The notes beneath the pieces were generated by a model. It had not been told where the DNA came from and ran no database searches. It worked only from the letters and a program-made list of their open reading frames with translations. A DNA stretch of 64,000 nucleotides, taken from assembly GCA_030427245.1 (NCBI GenBank), contig JAUHXA010000001.1, forward strand, positions 1-64,000. The letters run 5' to 3'. This DNA comes from Bacteroidia bacterium. Its GTDB lineage: Bacteria > Bacteroidota > Bacteroidia > Chitinophagales > UBA2359. Below are positions 45,094 through 54,532 of this stretch, piece by piece (position 1 is the stretch's first letter; the number at the start of each line of letters is the position of its first letter). Position numbers and translations under genes: made by a program.

Positions 45094-47229
45094 ATGAAAC
45101 GTGAAGACTACCTTAGCATTGAAGTAAAAAACGGCGTAGCCACAATTTGGCTCGACCAAAAAGACAGTCCTGTAAACAAAGTATCACCCGAAGTCATTGG
45201 ACTATTCGATTCGCTGATTACAGAATTGGAAGCCGACAATGAGGTGAAAGCGATTGTATTGATCAGCCGCAAAAAAGATTTTATTGCAGGAGCGGATATT
45301 GAAGCTTTTCAGAAAGTAGAAGAGCCAGGCGATTTTGCACCCATTACCCGCAAAGGTCACGAGATTTTGAACCGAATCGAAAACTCTTCAAAGCCTGTAA
45401 TAGCAGCCATTCATGGTTCGGCATTGGGGGCTGGACTGGAGATTTGTTTGGCGTGTCATGCACGAGTAGCTTCTAATAGTAAAAGCACCAAATTTGCTCT
45501 ACCCGAAGTACAATTGGGCATCTTTCCTGGCGGTGGTGGGACACAGCGTCTCCCAAGGTTGATAGACCTGCAAATCGCACTGGACATGATGCTGACAGGA
45601 AAAAACATCTATCCTTCAAAAGCCAAAAAAATCGGTTTGGTGGATGAATTGGTACACCCCAATAAATTACATCTTGCTGCTTGTGAATTTGCGCTCAAAC
45701 TGGTTGGCAAAAAAATCAAGCGGAAGTCGAAAGGTGGTTTGATGTCTTGGGCTTTGAATAAAAATCCATTGGGCAGAAGCATCGTATTGAGCCAAGCACG
45801 TCAAATCGCCATGAAACAAAGTAGAGGCAATTACCCTGCTATTCCTGCAATATTAGACTGTGTAGAAATCGGCTTGAAAAAAGGTATGGAAGCGGGATTG
45901 GAGGCAGAAGCGGTCAAATTTGAGCAAATGATTTTGACCCCACAAAGCCGACAATTGATTCACCTCTTCTTTGCGATGACTGCAAAGAAGAAAAACCCGA
46001 TGAAAGAATTGGCTCGTCCTGTACACACTTTGGGGATGTTGGGCGCAGGTTTCATGGGTGCAGGGATTGCAGAAGTGAGCATCGTCAAAGGCGTAGAGGT
46101 ATTGCTCAAAGACATCAAGGAAGAAACGCTCGCATCTGCCAACAAAACGATTTGGAAAAACATAGATAAAAAGGTTCAACGCAAATCACTCTCACAAGTC
46201 GAAGCCGACGAAATCATGGCACGAGTCCACGGGCAACTAACTTACGACAACTTCCAAACGGCAGATATGGTGATTGAAGCTGTTTTTGAAGATTTGAAGT
46301 TGAAGCAGAGTATCTTGGAACAGACAGAAGCTGCCACCAAAGACAACTGCATTTTTGCTACCAATACTTCGGCTTTGCCCATCCACCAAATTGCGGCAAA
46401 CGCCAAACGTCCTGAATTGGTGATTGGTATGCACTATTTTTCGCCCGTTCCGAAAATGCCATTGTTGGAAATCATCAAAACTGAGAAAACCGCAGATTGG
46501 GTGATTGCCAGTTGTTTGGAATTGGGGATTCGCCAAGGCAAGACTTGTATTGTGGTCAAGGATGGCCCAGGTTTTTATACGACTCGCATCCTTTCACCGA
46601 TGATGAACGAGGCTTTGCTATTGATTGAAGAAGGCGCAGAAATCAAAAATTTGGACAATCAACTGCAAGATTTTGGTTTTCCTGTTGGCCCTGTCACACT
46701 TATGGATGAGGTCGGCATTGACGTTGGCGCACACATACAGGCGGGCGCATTGGGTGATTTTTTCAAGGAACGTGGTGGTGATACAGTCAAACTCAGTGAT
46801 GGCTTTAAGCGTATGGCTGCTGTTGGCTACAAAGGCCGCAAAAATGGAAAAGGATTCTACCAATACGACCCCAAAACGGGCAAAAAAACAGGGGCTGTCA
46901 ATGAAGAATCTTATAACTACTTCAATGGACCTCAGCGAAAAAACTTTCCTGCCATCGAACTTCAACACCGCACTGCCTTGATGATGGTCAATGAAGCAGT
47001 TCATTGTTTAGAAGAAGGAATCATTGACAATCCATTGGATGGGGATATTGGGGCTGTTTTTGGACTGGGCTTTCCTCCATTTAGAGGCGGTCCTTTCCGA
47101 ATGATTGACCAATGGGGCGCAAAAGAAGTAGTTCGATTGCTCAAAAATTTGGCGGAGAAACACGGAGGAAGGTTTGAGCCTGCAGCTTTGTTGGTGGAAA
47201 TGGCGGAAGAAGGGCGGAAGTTTTATTGA
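45094..47229 (+). CDS. Fused enoyl-CoA hydratase / 3-hydroxyacyl-CoA dehydrogenase (FadJ/FadB-like)
   Basis: 711 residues, the length of FadJ/FadB alpha subunits. Residues 1-190 are the crotonase domain with FIAGADIEAF, HGSALGAGLEICLA and QLGIFPGGGGTQR, including the oxyanion hole and Glu. From 312 the NAD-binding domain has LGMLGAGFMGAGIA, then the FSPVPKMPLLEI motif (HxFxP type) and C-terminal helical domains. It does two steps of beta-oxidation. No thiolase or acyl-CoA dehydrogenase is in the window, so its partner is elsewhere. Confidence 0.94.
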   Translation: MKREDYLSIEVKNGVATIWLDQKDSPVNKVSPEVIGLFDSLITELEADNEVKAIVLISRKKDFIAGADIEAFQKVEEPGDFAPITRKGHEILNRIENSSKPVIAAIHGSALGAGLEICLACHARVASNSKSTKFALPEVQLGIFPGGGGTQRLPRLIDLQIALDMMLTGKNIYPSKAKKIGLVDELVHPNKLHLAACEFALKLVGKKIKRKSKGGLMSWALNKNPLGRSIVLSQARQIAMKQSRGNYPAIPAILDCVEIGLKKGMEAGLEAEAVKFEQMILTPQSRQLIHLFFAMTAKKKNPMKELARPVHTLGMLGAGFMGAGIAEVSIVKGVEVLLKDIKEETLASANKTIWKNIDKKVQRKSLSQVEADEIMARVHGQLTYDNFQTADMVIEAVFEDLKLKQSILEQTEAATKDNCIFATNTSALPIHQIAANAKRPELVIGMHYFSPVPKMPLLEIIKTEKTADWVIASCLELGIRQGKTCIVVKDGPGFYTTRILSPMMNEALLLIEEGAEIKNLDNQLQDFGFPVGPVTLMDEVGIDVGAHIQAGALGDFFKERGGDTVKLSDGFKRMAAVGYKGRKNGKGFYQYDPKTGKKTGAVNEESYNYFNGPQRKNFPAIELQHRTALMMVNEAVHCLEEGIIDNPLDGDIGAVFGLGFPPFRGGPFRMIDQWGAKEVVRLLKNLAEKHGGRFEPAALLVEMAEEGRKFY

Positions 47230-47289
47230 AGACAATAGTACAATTTGGTGGCTAATATTTTTTGTTCAAATTCGTAAGGTGTTAAACTA

Positions 47290-47478
47290 TTTGATTTGGT
47301 CTATAATTTTACCGCCCCAACTTTCCTCTGCTTGCTTCTACAAAATGTGCTGACCGATGTTCCAATACAAAATAATAAGTTCCCGATTGACCGCCAAAGC
47401 CGCTTTTGTACGAGCAGTTTGAATTTGCAGTTTCACACTTTGAAGTAGATTTTTATACGGGGTTAAATCCGTAAAAAG
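47290..47478 (-). pseudogene. Remnant of a DUF1016 (YhcG-type) nuclease N-terminal domain
   Basis: Minus-strand reading gives LLQSVKLQIQTARTKAAL, then AVNRELIILYWNIGQHIL, a TAG, KQAEESWGGKIIDQIK and another TAG. This is the start signature of DUF1016_N proteins (QxARxxAxxAVNxELIxLYWxIG ... xxGWGxxVI). Two in-frame stops and the lack of the rest of the gene mark it as dead. It lies between the fadJ-like gene and the BNR protein gene, whose stop it adjoins. The parent gene may have belonged to an earlier accessory insert. Confidence 0.75.
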
Positions 47479-47484
47479 AGCTGT

Positions 47485-50313
47485 TTAGTTTACCAAAAAC
47501 TGCCTCGAAACCATCTCTCCTCCCACCTTTAATCGACAAATGTACATTCCCTTCGCCAAATCTCTCACTTCAATCTTTCGCTGATATTTGCCCAATTGCA
47601 GCGTCTCACTCACGACCGTTTGAAGCTTCTGTCCCGAAAGGTCGTAAATCGCCAATTTGGTTAAAGCCGATTGTTGGAGTTCAAATTCAATGTTTAAGAA
47701 ATCACTTGTAGGATTTGGATAGGTTTGAAGCTTGGTCAAGGCTGCAAAAGGTGTTTGTTCGATGTTCACTCCACTCTTAGGAGTATTTGCAGTGAACATT
47801 CCATTGCCGTGAGTAGCCACTGCCACCATGTCGTCCAATTCTCGACTTTCCACCATTTCAATCACCACATTGCCAACTCCTTCCACATAATCCCATTGCG
47901 TATTTCCACCATTGATTTCGGACGTGTGGAAAAGCCCCACACTCGTTCCCAAAAAGTAGGCTGTACTATCCGCTACTTCATCGACAGGCAAAACACTCAA
48001 CCATCTAAGAGAAGGTCCATTTCCAGAACCATTGTTGTTTTGCTCCAAATTGCCTGCTACACCTGTCCAAGTTGTGCCACCATTTTCGGAATAGTAAAGG
48101 CTGTAAACTTCGTAGTTGGAAAAAACCACAAATACTTTGTCGGCATCTCTTGGGTCGACTGCAATACAACTCGCATAGCCTGCCGCATTTGGAAAATTCG
48201 TACCTGTAATGTTCACCATTGCAGGGTCGCCTGTATTTGCATCATCCAAACGATACACATTTCGTTGGTTGGTGCCGATATAGAGTCGGTGAGCAGGATT
48301 CGCTTTGCTCGTTCCCAAAGCAGTAATAATCAACCCTTCCTCTTCCAAATTTTCGGAAAATTTTGTCCAGCCCACATTTGTGGGTACAAAAATATTGAGA
48401 GAAGGAGGGAAAAGCGGAAGACTCGAAAGAGCATCGTTTCGCCATAAGAACGGACCTTCGGGCATATAAATGATGTCGTTGTTTGCCAAGTCCATCGTGA
48501 AAGGATTGATAAACAGATAATTACTTCTATCTGCACCAAGTGGGTCGACTCTCGAAAAACTCGTCATATTACCTACTTCATCCACTGTCAATTTGACCAT
48601 CATTCCGCCATTGGTCGCCATATAATACACGTCCTCATTATCGGGAATCGCACAAAAACTACCATCGTAATTGAAGGAGATTTTCCACGGATGTTCGGGG
48701 TCAGAACTTGGCGTAAAGTGAGTACCGTTGTCCTGCAATCCCCCTATCAAAATTGGGCTCGTATTGTGTCGAGGAAAGGCAACGGTATAAAATTGAGTCG
48801 CCAAATAACCATTGTTCAGCGAAGTCCATTCCACCGTTTCTGCCATCACATCATCGGTGCGGTGCACACCTCCATCCGAACCTGTAAAAGCAATGTTGGG
48901 ATTAGAAGGCAAAAAGAACATTTCGTGTTGGTCGGGGTGATGTCCTTTGTACAATTCAAAGAGAGGCAACTCCGTATCTTCTTTGTAGCCCGCCATGAAA
49001 GTTGTATTGTCGGGCGAGGTGAAACCATCTGTAGAACGGTAGGTATTTGTTCCTCCAATAAAAACGACATTCGGGTCGTCGGGCTTCACACGCACATACA
49101 AGTCGTATCCATTCTGCGAAATAAAGTCGTCAAATGGATGTGGTCCTATCGGCAAATTGGCAGAACGGTCTTCCCATTGTGAGCCCATTCCCGTTCCATC
49201 TCCGCTGAGGTATGTGTATTTCCACAAACTGCTCCATTCAGGTTCATTTCGAAAGTCAAATCCTTGATGCCCAAAACCGTCTGTATCTGCTGCTAAAAAA
49301 TATACTTCGTTTTCATTGGAAGGATTGATGCCTATGGCGATGCGAGAATACCTTGTAGGAAAGTCGGGGGGCAAAATATTTATCCAATTGTCGCCATCTT
49401 CAGACCGCCAAATTCCACGGTCACCATCGTTTTCGTGAAGCGTAGCATAAGCCACGCCTGTAGTGGTCATGGCTATTTCAGCATCAGGTGCATTTCCAAC
49501 ATTGTGCCCGAGTTCGTCTCGCCAAGTTGCACCACCATCCGTACTGCGGTAAATGCCGCCAAAAGAAGCCACAAGAACCTCATCCTGCTCCATATTCGTA
49601 GGGTTGACCACGATTCGCCAAGTGATGTCCCAATAATCCTCAAACGTTTGGGGCGTATCGCTTGCAGTTGCCTCCAATGATTGCCAAGTCATTCCATTGT
49701 CGGTGGATTTGTAGAGTCCATTTCCGAGGTAAAATGCCCCTCCATCAGAAGGAGATTGCCCCGCACCTTCTCCTGTTCCCAAATACCAAGTATCTTCTTT
49801 TCCTGGGCGAGTATCTTGCACGATGCAACTTATATTGGGAAGCACATCACCCAAGTCAACCTGTGTCCAAGATGCGCCTTGATTTTCGCTTCGCCAAAGT
49901 CCTCCTGATGGGCTGCCTGCAAAAAGAACGTTTTCATCTCGTACATCCATCGCAAAAGCTCTGGTACGTCCACTGATATTGAAAGGACCTCTCGCCACCC
50001 ACTCCAAATCTTCTACAGAGTTTTTTTGTGTTTTTGCAGATTGTTGTGACTTCAATTGCTTCAAAAACGCTTGTTCTCTGACTTTCATATTTTTGGGAAC
50101 ATCACCAGAAATAGGGCTTTTCAAGCGGTTGAGTTCCCATTCTGTTCGTGCATTGGGGCGGTCAGGTAGGCTGTTTGCTAATCCTGCGGCAAACAATTCT
50201 TCAATGCTTTGTGTAGGTTTTTCTTTTTGAAGAATGAAAGGAAAATAGTTGTAGTAAGCAATTGTAGAGACTGCAATAAATAGCAGAACAGGAAGTGTAA
50301 ATTTTGATTTCAT
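47485..50313 (-). CDS. Large secreted BNR/Asp-box (sortilin-like) protein with T9SS sorting domain
   Basis: 942 residues. N-terminal signal or anchor (about residues 5-28), a polar pro-region, then a beta-propeller-like body with Asp-box motifs such as SENQGASWT, STDNGMTWQ, STDGGATWR, SEDGDNW and SENGGTTWT spaced through residues 130-830. The C-terminus (about 860-942) has TYPNPTSDFL, YDLSGQKLQ and LAKGMYICRLK, a type A T9SS domain. Similar VPS10/sialidase-like proteins are surface-exposed; ligand unknown. Downstream a DUF1016 remnant. Confidence 0.88.
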   Translation of the reverse strand: MKSKFTLPVLLFIAVSTIAYYNYFPFILQKEKPTQSIEELFAAGLANSLPDRPNARTEWELNRLKSPISGDVPKNMKVREQAFLKQLKSQQSAKTQKNSVEDLEWVARGPFNISGRTRAFAMDVRDENVLFAGSPSGGLWRSENQGASWTQVDLGDVLPNISCIVQDTRPGKEDTWYLGTGEGAGQSPSDGGAFYLGNGLYKSTDNGMTWQSLEATASDTPQTFEDYWDITWRIVVNPTNMEQDEVLVASFGGIYRSTDGGATWRDELGHNVGNAPDAEIAMTTTGVAYATLHENDGDRGIWRSEDGDNWINILPPDFPTRYSRIAIGINPSNENEVYFLAADTDGFGHQGFDFRNEPEWSSLWKYTYLSGDGTGMGSQWEDRSANLPIGPHPFDDFISQNGYDLYVRVKPDDPNVVFIGGTNTYRSTDGFTSPDNTTFMAGYKEDTELPLFELYKGHHPDQHEMFFLPSNPNIAFTGSDGGVHRTDDVMAETVEWTSLNNGYLATQFYTVAFPRHNTSPILIGGLQDNGTHFTPSSDPEHPWKISFNYDGSFCAIPDNEDVYYMATNGGMMVKLTVDEVGNMTSFSRVDPLGADRSNYLFINPFTMDLANNDIIYMPEGPFLWRNDALSSLPLFPPSLNIFVPTNVGWTKFSENLEEEGLIITALGTSKANPAHRLYIGTNQRNVYRLDDANTGDPAMVNITGTNFPNAAGYASCIAVDPRDADKVFVVFSNYEVYSLYYSENGGTTWTGVAGNLEQNNNGSGNGPSLRWLSVLPVDEVADSTAYFLGTSVGLFHTSEINGGNTQWDYVEGVGNVVIEMVESRELDDMVAVATHGNGMFTANTPKSGVNIEQTPFAALTKLQTYPNPTSDFLNIEFELQQSALTKLAIYDLSGQKLQTVVSETLQLGKYQRKIEVRDLAKGMYICRLKVGGEMVSRQFLVN

Positions 50314-50398
50314 AGGAGAAGGTATAAATGTCGTTTTTTTACGACCATATTCTTAAAATATTGAAAGGACTAAGATACTACAAAAAATAAAGATTCAC

Positions 50399-50836
50399 TT
50401 ATACCTTTTTGCGCTCTTTCATCAAACAAACAGTGATGAGGAACATCAAAATAGGAACAATGAGAATAGAATCTGTGAAATTGATTGTGTAATCTTCATG
50501 TGCGATCCACTTCGAATAGGAATAAGCATGGAAAACTGTAAAGAATGTTGTGATATAAGCTACGGGAAGTAGAGTCTTGTAGCTTCTCTGTGTTTTACCC
50601 ATATATTTTTTCATAAATAGGATAGAAAGCAGAAAAATAGTTAGGAATGGAATCTGAAAAAGCCACGGAGTTACCTGTTCGATAACGGTGCTTTGTTCTC
50701 CAATCACCTTCCCGTTTAGTGTTCCTATAAATGAGCCTAAAAAAGTTTCGGGGTAATAACTATTGGTAGGTAAAAATACCAGAATCACCCATAAAAAGGC
50801 GAAAAGAAGAAATAGAATATGTGGGCGTTTTGACAT
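50399..50836 (-). CDS. Hypothetical membrane protein
   Basis: 145 residues with four hydrophobic segments (about 8-25, 55-75, 88-105, 120-138). No known motif. A periplasmic loop carries SYYPETFLGSFIGT and ITINF-like polar stretches. It lies between the BNR protein and a Spy-like small exported protein on the same strand, with its own space on each side; I cannot assign a role. Confidence 0.65.
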   Translation of the reverse strand: MSKRPHILFLLFAFLWVILVFLPTNSYYPETFLGSFIGTLNGKVIGEQSTVIEQVTPWLFQIPFLTIFLLSILFMKKYMGKTQRSYKTLLPVAYITTFFTVFHAYSYSKWIAHEDYTINFTDSILIVPILMFLITVCLMKERKKV

Positions 50837-50872
50837 AAGAGTAAAAGCCTAATTGGTTTTGAAAAGATAAAT

Positions 50873-50912
50873 ATAAAAAAAGCCTTCAAAAATTGTTGAA
50901 ATTCTTGAAGGC
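50873..50912 (-). terminator. Terminator of the DUF4890-like gene
   Basis: On the minus strand GCCTTCAA (50912-50905) pairs with TTGAAGGC(T) (50889-50881) and is followed by TTTTTTTAT. It lies about 30 bp after the stop at 50942. Confidence 0.7.
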
Positions 50913-50941
50913 AATATGAAGTATTATTAGCAGGTAGAGGG

Positions 50942-51379
50942 TTATTTTCGTCCACGTCCTTTACGTCCTCGCATCTCTTGTCGCTTGGCTTCGAATTCTG
51001 CAAGTTTTTCGGCTTGTTCAGGTGTCAATAATGCGGTAACAGCGACTTTGGTTTCTTCCATAATGGCTTTTCTCGCTTCCATTCTTTGTTCGCGATCTTC
51101 GGTATTTTGTGTACGAAGCTCGTTCATATCTTGAATTTCTTTTAGAAAAATTTCATAGATAGAAGCGGATTGTTCTTCGTTCAAGCTCAGCTTTTCAGTC
51201 AGCTTCTCTGTTTTTTTAGCAGCTTTTTCTTCAGGAGTCAATTGCTGACGATCTGCTTTATAGACTTTCCCTTTTTGTGGAGTCTTAACAGTAGGAGCAT
51301 CTTGTGCAACTAAGGTTGTGGCAGAAAACAAAAGAGTCAGCACAAAAACAGTTGTTAATTTCAAAAAATTGATTTTCAT
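50942..51379 (-). CDS. Exported DUF4890/Spy-like helical protein
   Basis: 145 residues with a signal peptide ending LVAQ (about residue 25). The mature part has LTPEEKAAKKTEKLTEKL, then LSLNEEQ and later LLTPEQAEKLAEFEAKRQ, the LTxxQ-type helical hairpin motifs of Spy/CpxP-like periplasmic proteins and DUF4890. Very basic end (RGRKGRGRK). A chaperone-like or metal-binding role is possible. Monocistronic, with a hairpin terminator. Confidence 0.78.
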   Translation of the reverse strand: MKINFLKLTTVFVLTLLFSATTLVAQDAPTVKTPQKGKVYKADRQQLTPEEKAAKKTEKLTEKLSLNEEQSASIYEIFLKEIQDMNELRTQNTEDREQRMEARKAIMEETKVAVTALLTPEQAEKLAEFEAKRQEMRGRKGRGRK

Positions 51380-51592
51380 TGTGTTACTTAATTTTAATAA
51401 TGAAATAAGATTGAAATATTTTTTTTGATATTGAGATAAAATGAGTTTAATATTTCAATATAAGAATTTATACGATTATTAGACTTCTTTTGAAGCCATT
51501 TTATTCTCTGAAAGAAGTTTTTTTTCATTTTTTTTTGAAAGAAAAGGTAAGTTACTCGTTGTCAATATTTAATCGTTTTCTCAAAAAAGATA

Positions 51593-51621
51593 TTGAAAAT
51601 TGGGAATCTTCCTTATCTTCG
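51593..51621 (+). promoter_or_regulatory. Candidate promoter for the small 76-residue protein
   Basis: TTG (51593-51595), 18 bases, TATCTTCG (51614-51621), one mismatch to TAnnTTTG; the chosen start codon lies 38 bases later. Confidence 0.45.
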
Positions 51622-51659
51622 CACACATTATTTTTTCTACATCAACAAAAAAACAATCC

Positions 51660-51890
51660 ATGCGAGGAGCTTATGGCATTTTAGCAGTAGTAATTGTGGT
51701 TGTTTTGCTGGGTGTATTCGCCATACAAAGCAGCAAAACAAAAGCATATACATCTAATGAAGGTTCACACAAAATGGAGTTGACACAGCCAATTGAAATC
51801 TATTCTAAATACGACTTCAAACCTCAACAAACTTCAAACCCTTTGGATACCTTGTCTTTAGAAGCAGTAATGGATTCTATCGGGCAGTGA
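51660..51890 (+). CDS. Small membrane-anchored hypothetical protein
   Basis: 76 residues when started at the ATG at 51660; an upstream in-frame start at 51600 would run through the promoter-like sequence and is less likely. One membrane segment (about 5-22, YGILAVVIVVVLLGVFAIQS), then a polar, probably periplasmic tail. No recognised family. It is followed by a strong two-way terminator. Confidence 0.55.
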   Translation: MRGAYGILAVVIVVVLLGVFAIQSSKTKAYTSNEGSHKMELTQPIEIYSKYDFKPQQTSNPLDTLSLEAVMDSIGQ

Positions 51891-52014
51891 TGGATTGATA
51901 TGCTGATTAGCAATTGGACCCACTGAATCTGAATTCTTTAAAAAACATTCTAAGTAGAACATTCTCTATAAGTTATGAGAGACTTCAATAGCAAGGATGT
52001 TATGATAAAATAAT

Positions 52015-52054
52015 AAAACGCCCTAAGTTTGGCAAAGCAAACTTAGGGCGTTTT
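52015..52054. terminator. Bidirectional terminator
   Basis: AAAACGCCCTAAGTTTG (52015-52031) and CAAACTTAGGGCGTTTT (52038-52054) form a perfect 17-bp stem with a 6-base loop. It separates the convergent 76-residue protein gene and the YqaE lipoprotein gene. Confidence 0.92.
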
Positions 52055-52090
52055 TGAATTTGGACTTAATAGATAGGTTTTGAATTCCTT

Positions 52091-52804
52091 TTAGTAGTCC
52101 TCTCCATAGACAATCAAGGCATGAATAATCCCTGGCAATACGAAAAGTAGAGTTAATAGTAAATTCAACCAAAAAGTAGAACCAATCCCTCTCCCGATTG
52201 CTACTGAAACAGGAGGTAAGAAAAAGGCAAGCACCAATCGAAGGATTTGATTGTCGCTAGCCGCAACTTCTTGTCCATCTTTTTTGGCGGCTTTCATCGC
52301 TTTTTTCTGCACCTTGACTTCTCTCATCAATGTTTGACGAACTTCCTTTTTCATAGCTCGTTTCTCCTTCTTAGAGAGAGAAGAGTTAGTCGCCAAAATT
52401 TCCATTTTTTCTTGAGCCTCTTTCATTGAAGGACTCAAAACAGCAGGTTTTTCTTTTATTGGAGCAGTTGTGAAAATCGGAGTGTCCGCTACTAAGATTT
52501 CCTCTTCTGTACTTGCCGTAATTGTTGGGTTTTGTTCTAAAACGGAAACGTTTTCAATTACTTCAATGTTTTCTTCTACAAGCGATTGAGTAGGAACTTC
52601 GACATTCGTTTTCGCAACACTTGCTGTAGAGTTTCTTTCTGTTTTTGCCGCATTAGTCTGAATCCCCTGACCTGTAATTTTAAGGTCTTTGTAGTATTCT
52701 GCTACTTCTGCTTGTGTCATTTTACTCGACGAGCAAGAACTAAACATCTGACAACACAAAACAACCGTTACTATTACGAATAAAGAGTGTTTCATTTTTT
52801 TCAT
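52091..52804 (-). CDS. Lipoprotein with C-terminal YqaE/Pmp3 membrane domain
   Basis: 237 residues. Lipobox MFSSC with Cys24, a long low-complexity region (25-140), a basic helical segment (SKKEKRAMKKEVRQTLM...), then residues about 185-237 form a YqaE/Pmp3 (UPF0057) domain: RLVLAFFLPPVSVAIGRG and LLFVLPGIIHALIVYGEDY. Pmp3 domains are usually about 55-residue stand-alone inner-membrane peptides. A lipidated N-terminus joined to an inner-membrane hairpin would tether both ends, perhaps across the periplasm if the lipid end is sorted to the outer membrane. Confidence 0.88.
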   Translation of the reverse strand: MKKMKHSLFVIVTVVLCCQMFSSCSSSKMTQAEVAEYYKDLKITGQGIQTNAAKTERNSTASVAKTNVEVPTQSLVEENIEVIENVSVLEQNPTITASTEEEILVADTPIFTTAPIKEKPAVLSPSMKEAQEKMEILATNSSLSKKEKRAMKKEVRQTLMREVKVQKKAMKAAKKDGQEVAASDNQILRLVLAFFLPPVSVAIGRGIGSTFWLNLLLTLLFVLPGIIHALIVYGEDY

Positions 52805-53013
52805 ACTGAATTATTGGTTTGAAAGTTAATAAAAAGGTTTTGTTTAGATAAAGGATATGGAATTGCAAAAAAGTTGCACAGCGTATCCTTAAAAACAATC
52901 ATACAACACTATAACCCTCCAAAAGTTAACCAATCTTTCTGATTATTTGCACTTTTTTGAAAACCTTCTTTTCTCTTTTCTGTTTGATTGAAGAATCAAT
53001 ATACCATTAAAGA

Positions 53014-54006
53014 ATGAAATATATTTTATTGATATTGCTGTTAATCAACTTACTATCAAGTTGTTCAAGCAGCAAGAATATTCAATTCACAACAAAGATT
53101 GCTGTTCCTGATTACAGCAACCCCGATCACTGGGCCTCCCTTCCTACCAAAGACGACCCTGCAGACTTAGTGCCTGTGAATACTCTCAAAAACGAGCAAG
53201 AAACGGCTAAAGTAGATGTGTTTTTTGTGCATCCAACTACTTTCACCAAAGGTGATGCTTGGAATATAGGGATTGATAATCAAGAAATCAACGACAAAAC
53301 CGACGATTCTACCATCAAATTGCAGGCGAGTGTCTTTAATGGTAGTGGGCGAATCTATGCGCCTCGCTATCGTCAGGCAAATTTGAAGGTTTTTTACAAA
53401 GAAACAGGAACGATACAAGCAAAACAGGCTTTAGACTTGGCTTATGAAGATGTCAAAAATGCTTTCCAATATTATTTGGACAACTTCAATAACAATCGCC
53501 CTATCATCATCGCAAGTCACAGTCAAGGCACGCTACATGCCACCAAATTGATTAAAGAGTTTTTTGACAATCCTGAATGGAAAAACCGTTTGGTGGCAGC
53601 CTATCTAGTAGGTTATGCGGTACGTCCTAATGATTTTCAATACATTCCGCCTTGTAAAGTAGCAATTGAAAATAACTGCTATGTGAGTTGGAATACAAAA
53701 GGCTGGAACTTCAAAATGACTCCATTCTTCAAGGGAGCAACAGCTACAAACCCAATCAATTGGACATTAGATGGCAGCTATGCTCCTCGTGAAGAAAACA
53801 AAGGAGGTGTCTTGACAGGTTTTGATGAAATCAAGCCTGGAATCAATGATGCTCAGACAAAGGATGGAGTGATTTGGATTCATAAGCCCAAGATTTTTGG
53901 CAGCTTTTTGTACTTCTCAAAAAACTATCATGTGGGGGATTACAATCTGTTTTGGATGAATGTGCGAGAGAATGTGGCCGAAAGAGTGGCGAATTATTTG
54001 AAGTAA
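53014..54006 (+). CDS. DUF3089 alpha/beta-hydrolase-like lipoprotein
   Basis: 330 residues. Lipobox LLSSC (Cys17). VDVFFVHPTTFTKG, then YAPRYRQANLKVFY, and the nucleophile-elbow IIIASHSQGTLHATKL (GxSxG type as SHSQG). The family (DUF3089) is of unknown substrate; an envelope esterase or lipase is likely. It is upstream of a GNAT gene, 55 bp away, on the same strand. Confidence 0.88.
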   Translation: MKYILLILLLINLLSSCSSSKNIQFTTKIAVPDYSNPDHWASLPTKDDPADLVPVNTLKNEQETAKVDVFFVHPTTFTKGDAWNIGIDNQEINDKTDDSTIKLQASVFNGSGRIYAPRYRQANLKVFYKETGTIQAKQALDLAYEDVKNAFQYYLDNFNNNRPIIIASHSQGTLHATKLIKEFFDNPEWKNRLVAAYLVGYAVRPNDFQYIPPCKVAIENNCYVSWNTKGWNFKMTPFFKGATATNPINWTLDGSYAPREENKGGVLTGFDEIKPGINDAQTKDGVIWIHKPKIFGSFLYFSKNYHVGDYNLFWMNVRENVAERVANYLK

Positions 54007-54061
54007 TACTGGCAATCATTAAAATAACTCATTGAATACTGAACCAAACATTAATTCAAAT

Positions 54062-54532
54062 ATGCCCCAAATATCCATTCGCAAAGCTACCTTAAAAGAC
54101 TTAGACATTCTTCTTCAATTCGAGCAAGGAGTCATTGAAGCGGAACGCCCTTTTGATGTCACTTTGAAGGAAGAAAAGATTTATTATTACGACATTGAAG
54201 AATTGGTTACGGCTTCTCACATCGAACTGTTAGTAGCAGAAGCGGATGGTCAACTCATTGGCAGTGGCTATGCCCGAATACAAGAAGTCACAGAGACTAA
54301 ATACAAACACCAACGATACGCCTATTTGGGTTTTATGTATGTCTTACCCGAATATAGAGGGCGAGGAGTGAATCGTATGATTTTGACAGAACTTAAAAAA
54401 TGGTGTATGACTCAAAACGTCTATGAACTTCAATTGGAAGTTTATAACGAAAATTCCGACGCTATTCGTGCATACCAAAAAGCGGGCTTTTCTAAGTTGA
54501 TGGTGATGATGAGGATAAATTTGGAGAATTAA
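54062..54532 (+). CDS. GNAT N-acetyltransferase
   Basis: 156 residues from the ATG at 54062. A TTG 30 bases upstream would add ten polar residues, but the family fold starts with ISIRKATLKDLD, right after this ATG. Acetyl-CoA motif: FMYVLPEYRGRGVNRMIL, and a final YNENSDAIRAYQKAGF. Acceptor unknown. The last four bases overlap the peroxidase gene, which faces it. Confidence 0.87.
   Translation: MPQISIRKATLKDLDILLQFEQGVIEAERPFDVTLKEEKIYYYDIEELVTASHIELLVAEADGQLIGSGYARIQEVTETKYKHQRYAYLGFMYVLPEYRGRGVNRMILTELKKWCMTQNVYELQLEVYNENSDAIRAYQKAGFSKLMVMMRINLEN

Noticed and set aside
51490-51684. 64-codon plus-strand ORF upstream of the small 76-residue protein
   Set aside because: It overlaps the promoter-like sequence and has phenylalanine-rich, unstructured content; the downstream ATG fits better.
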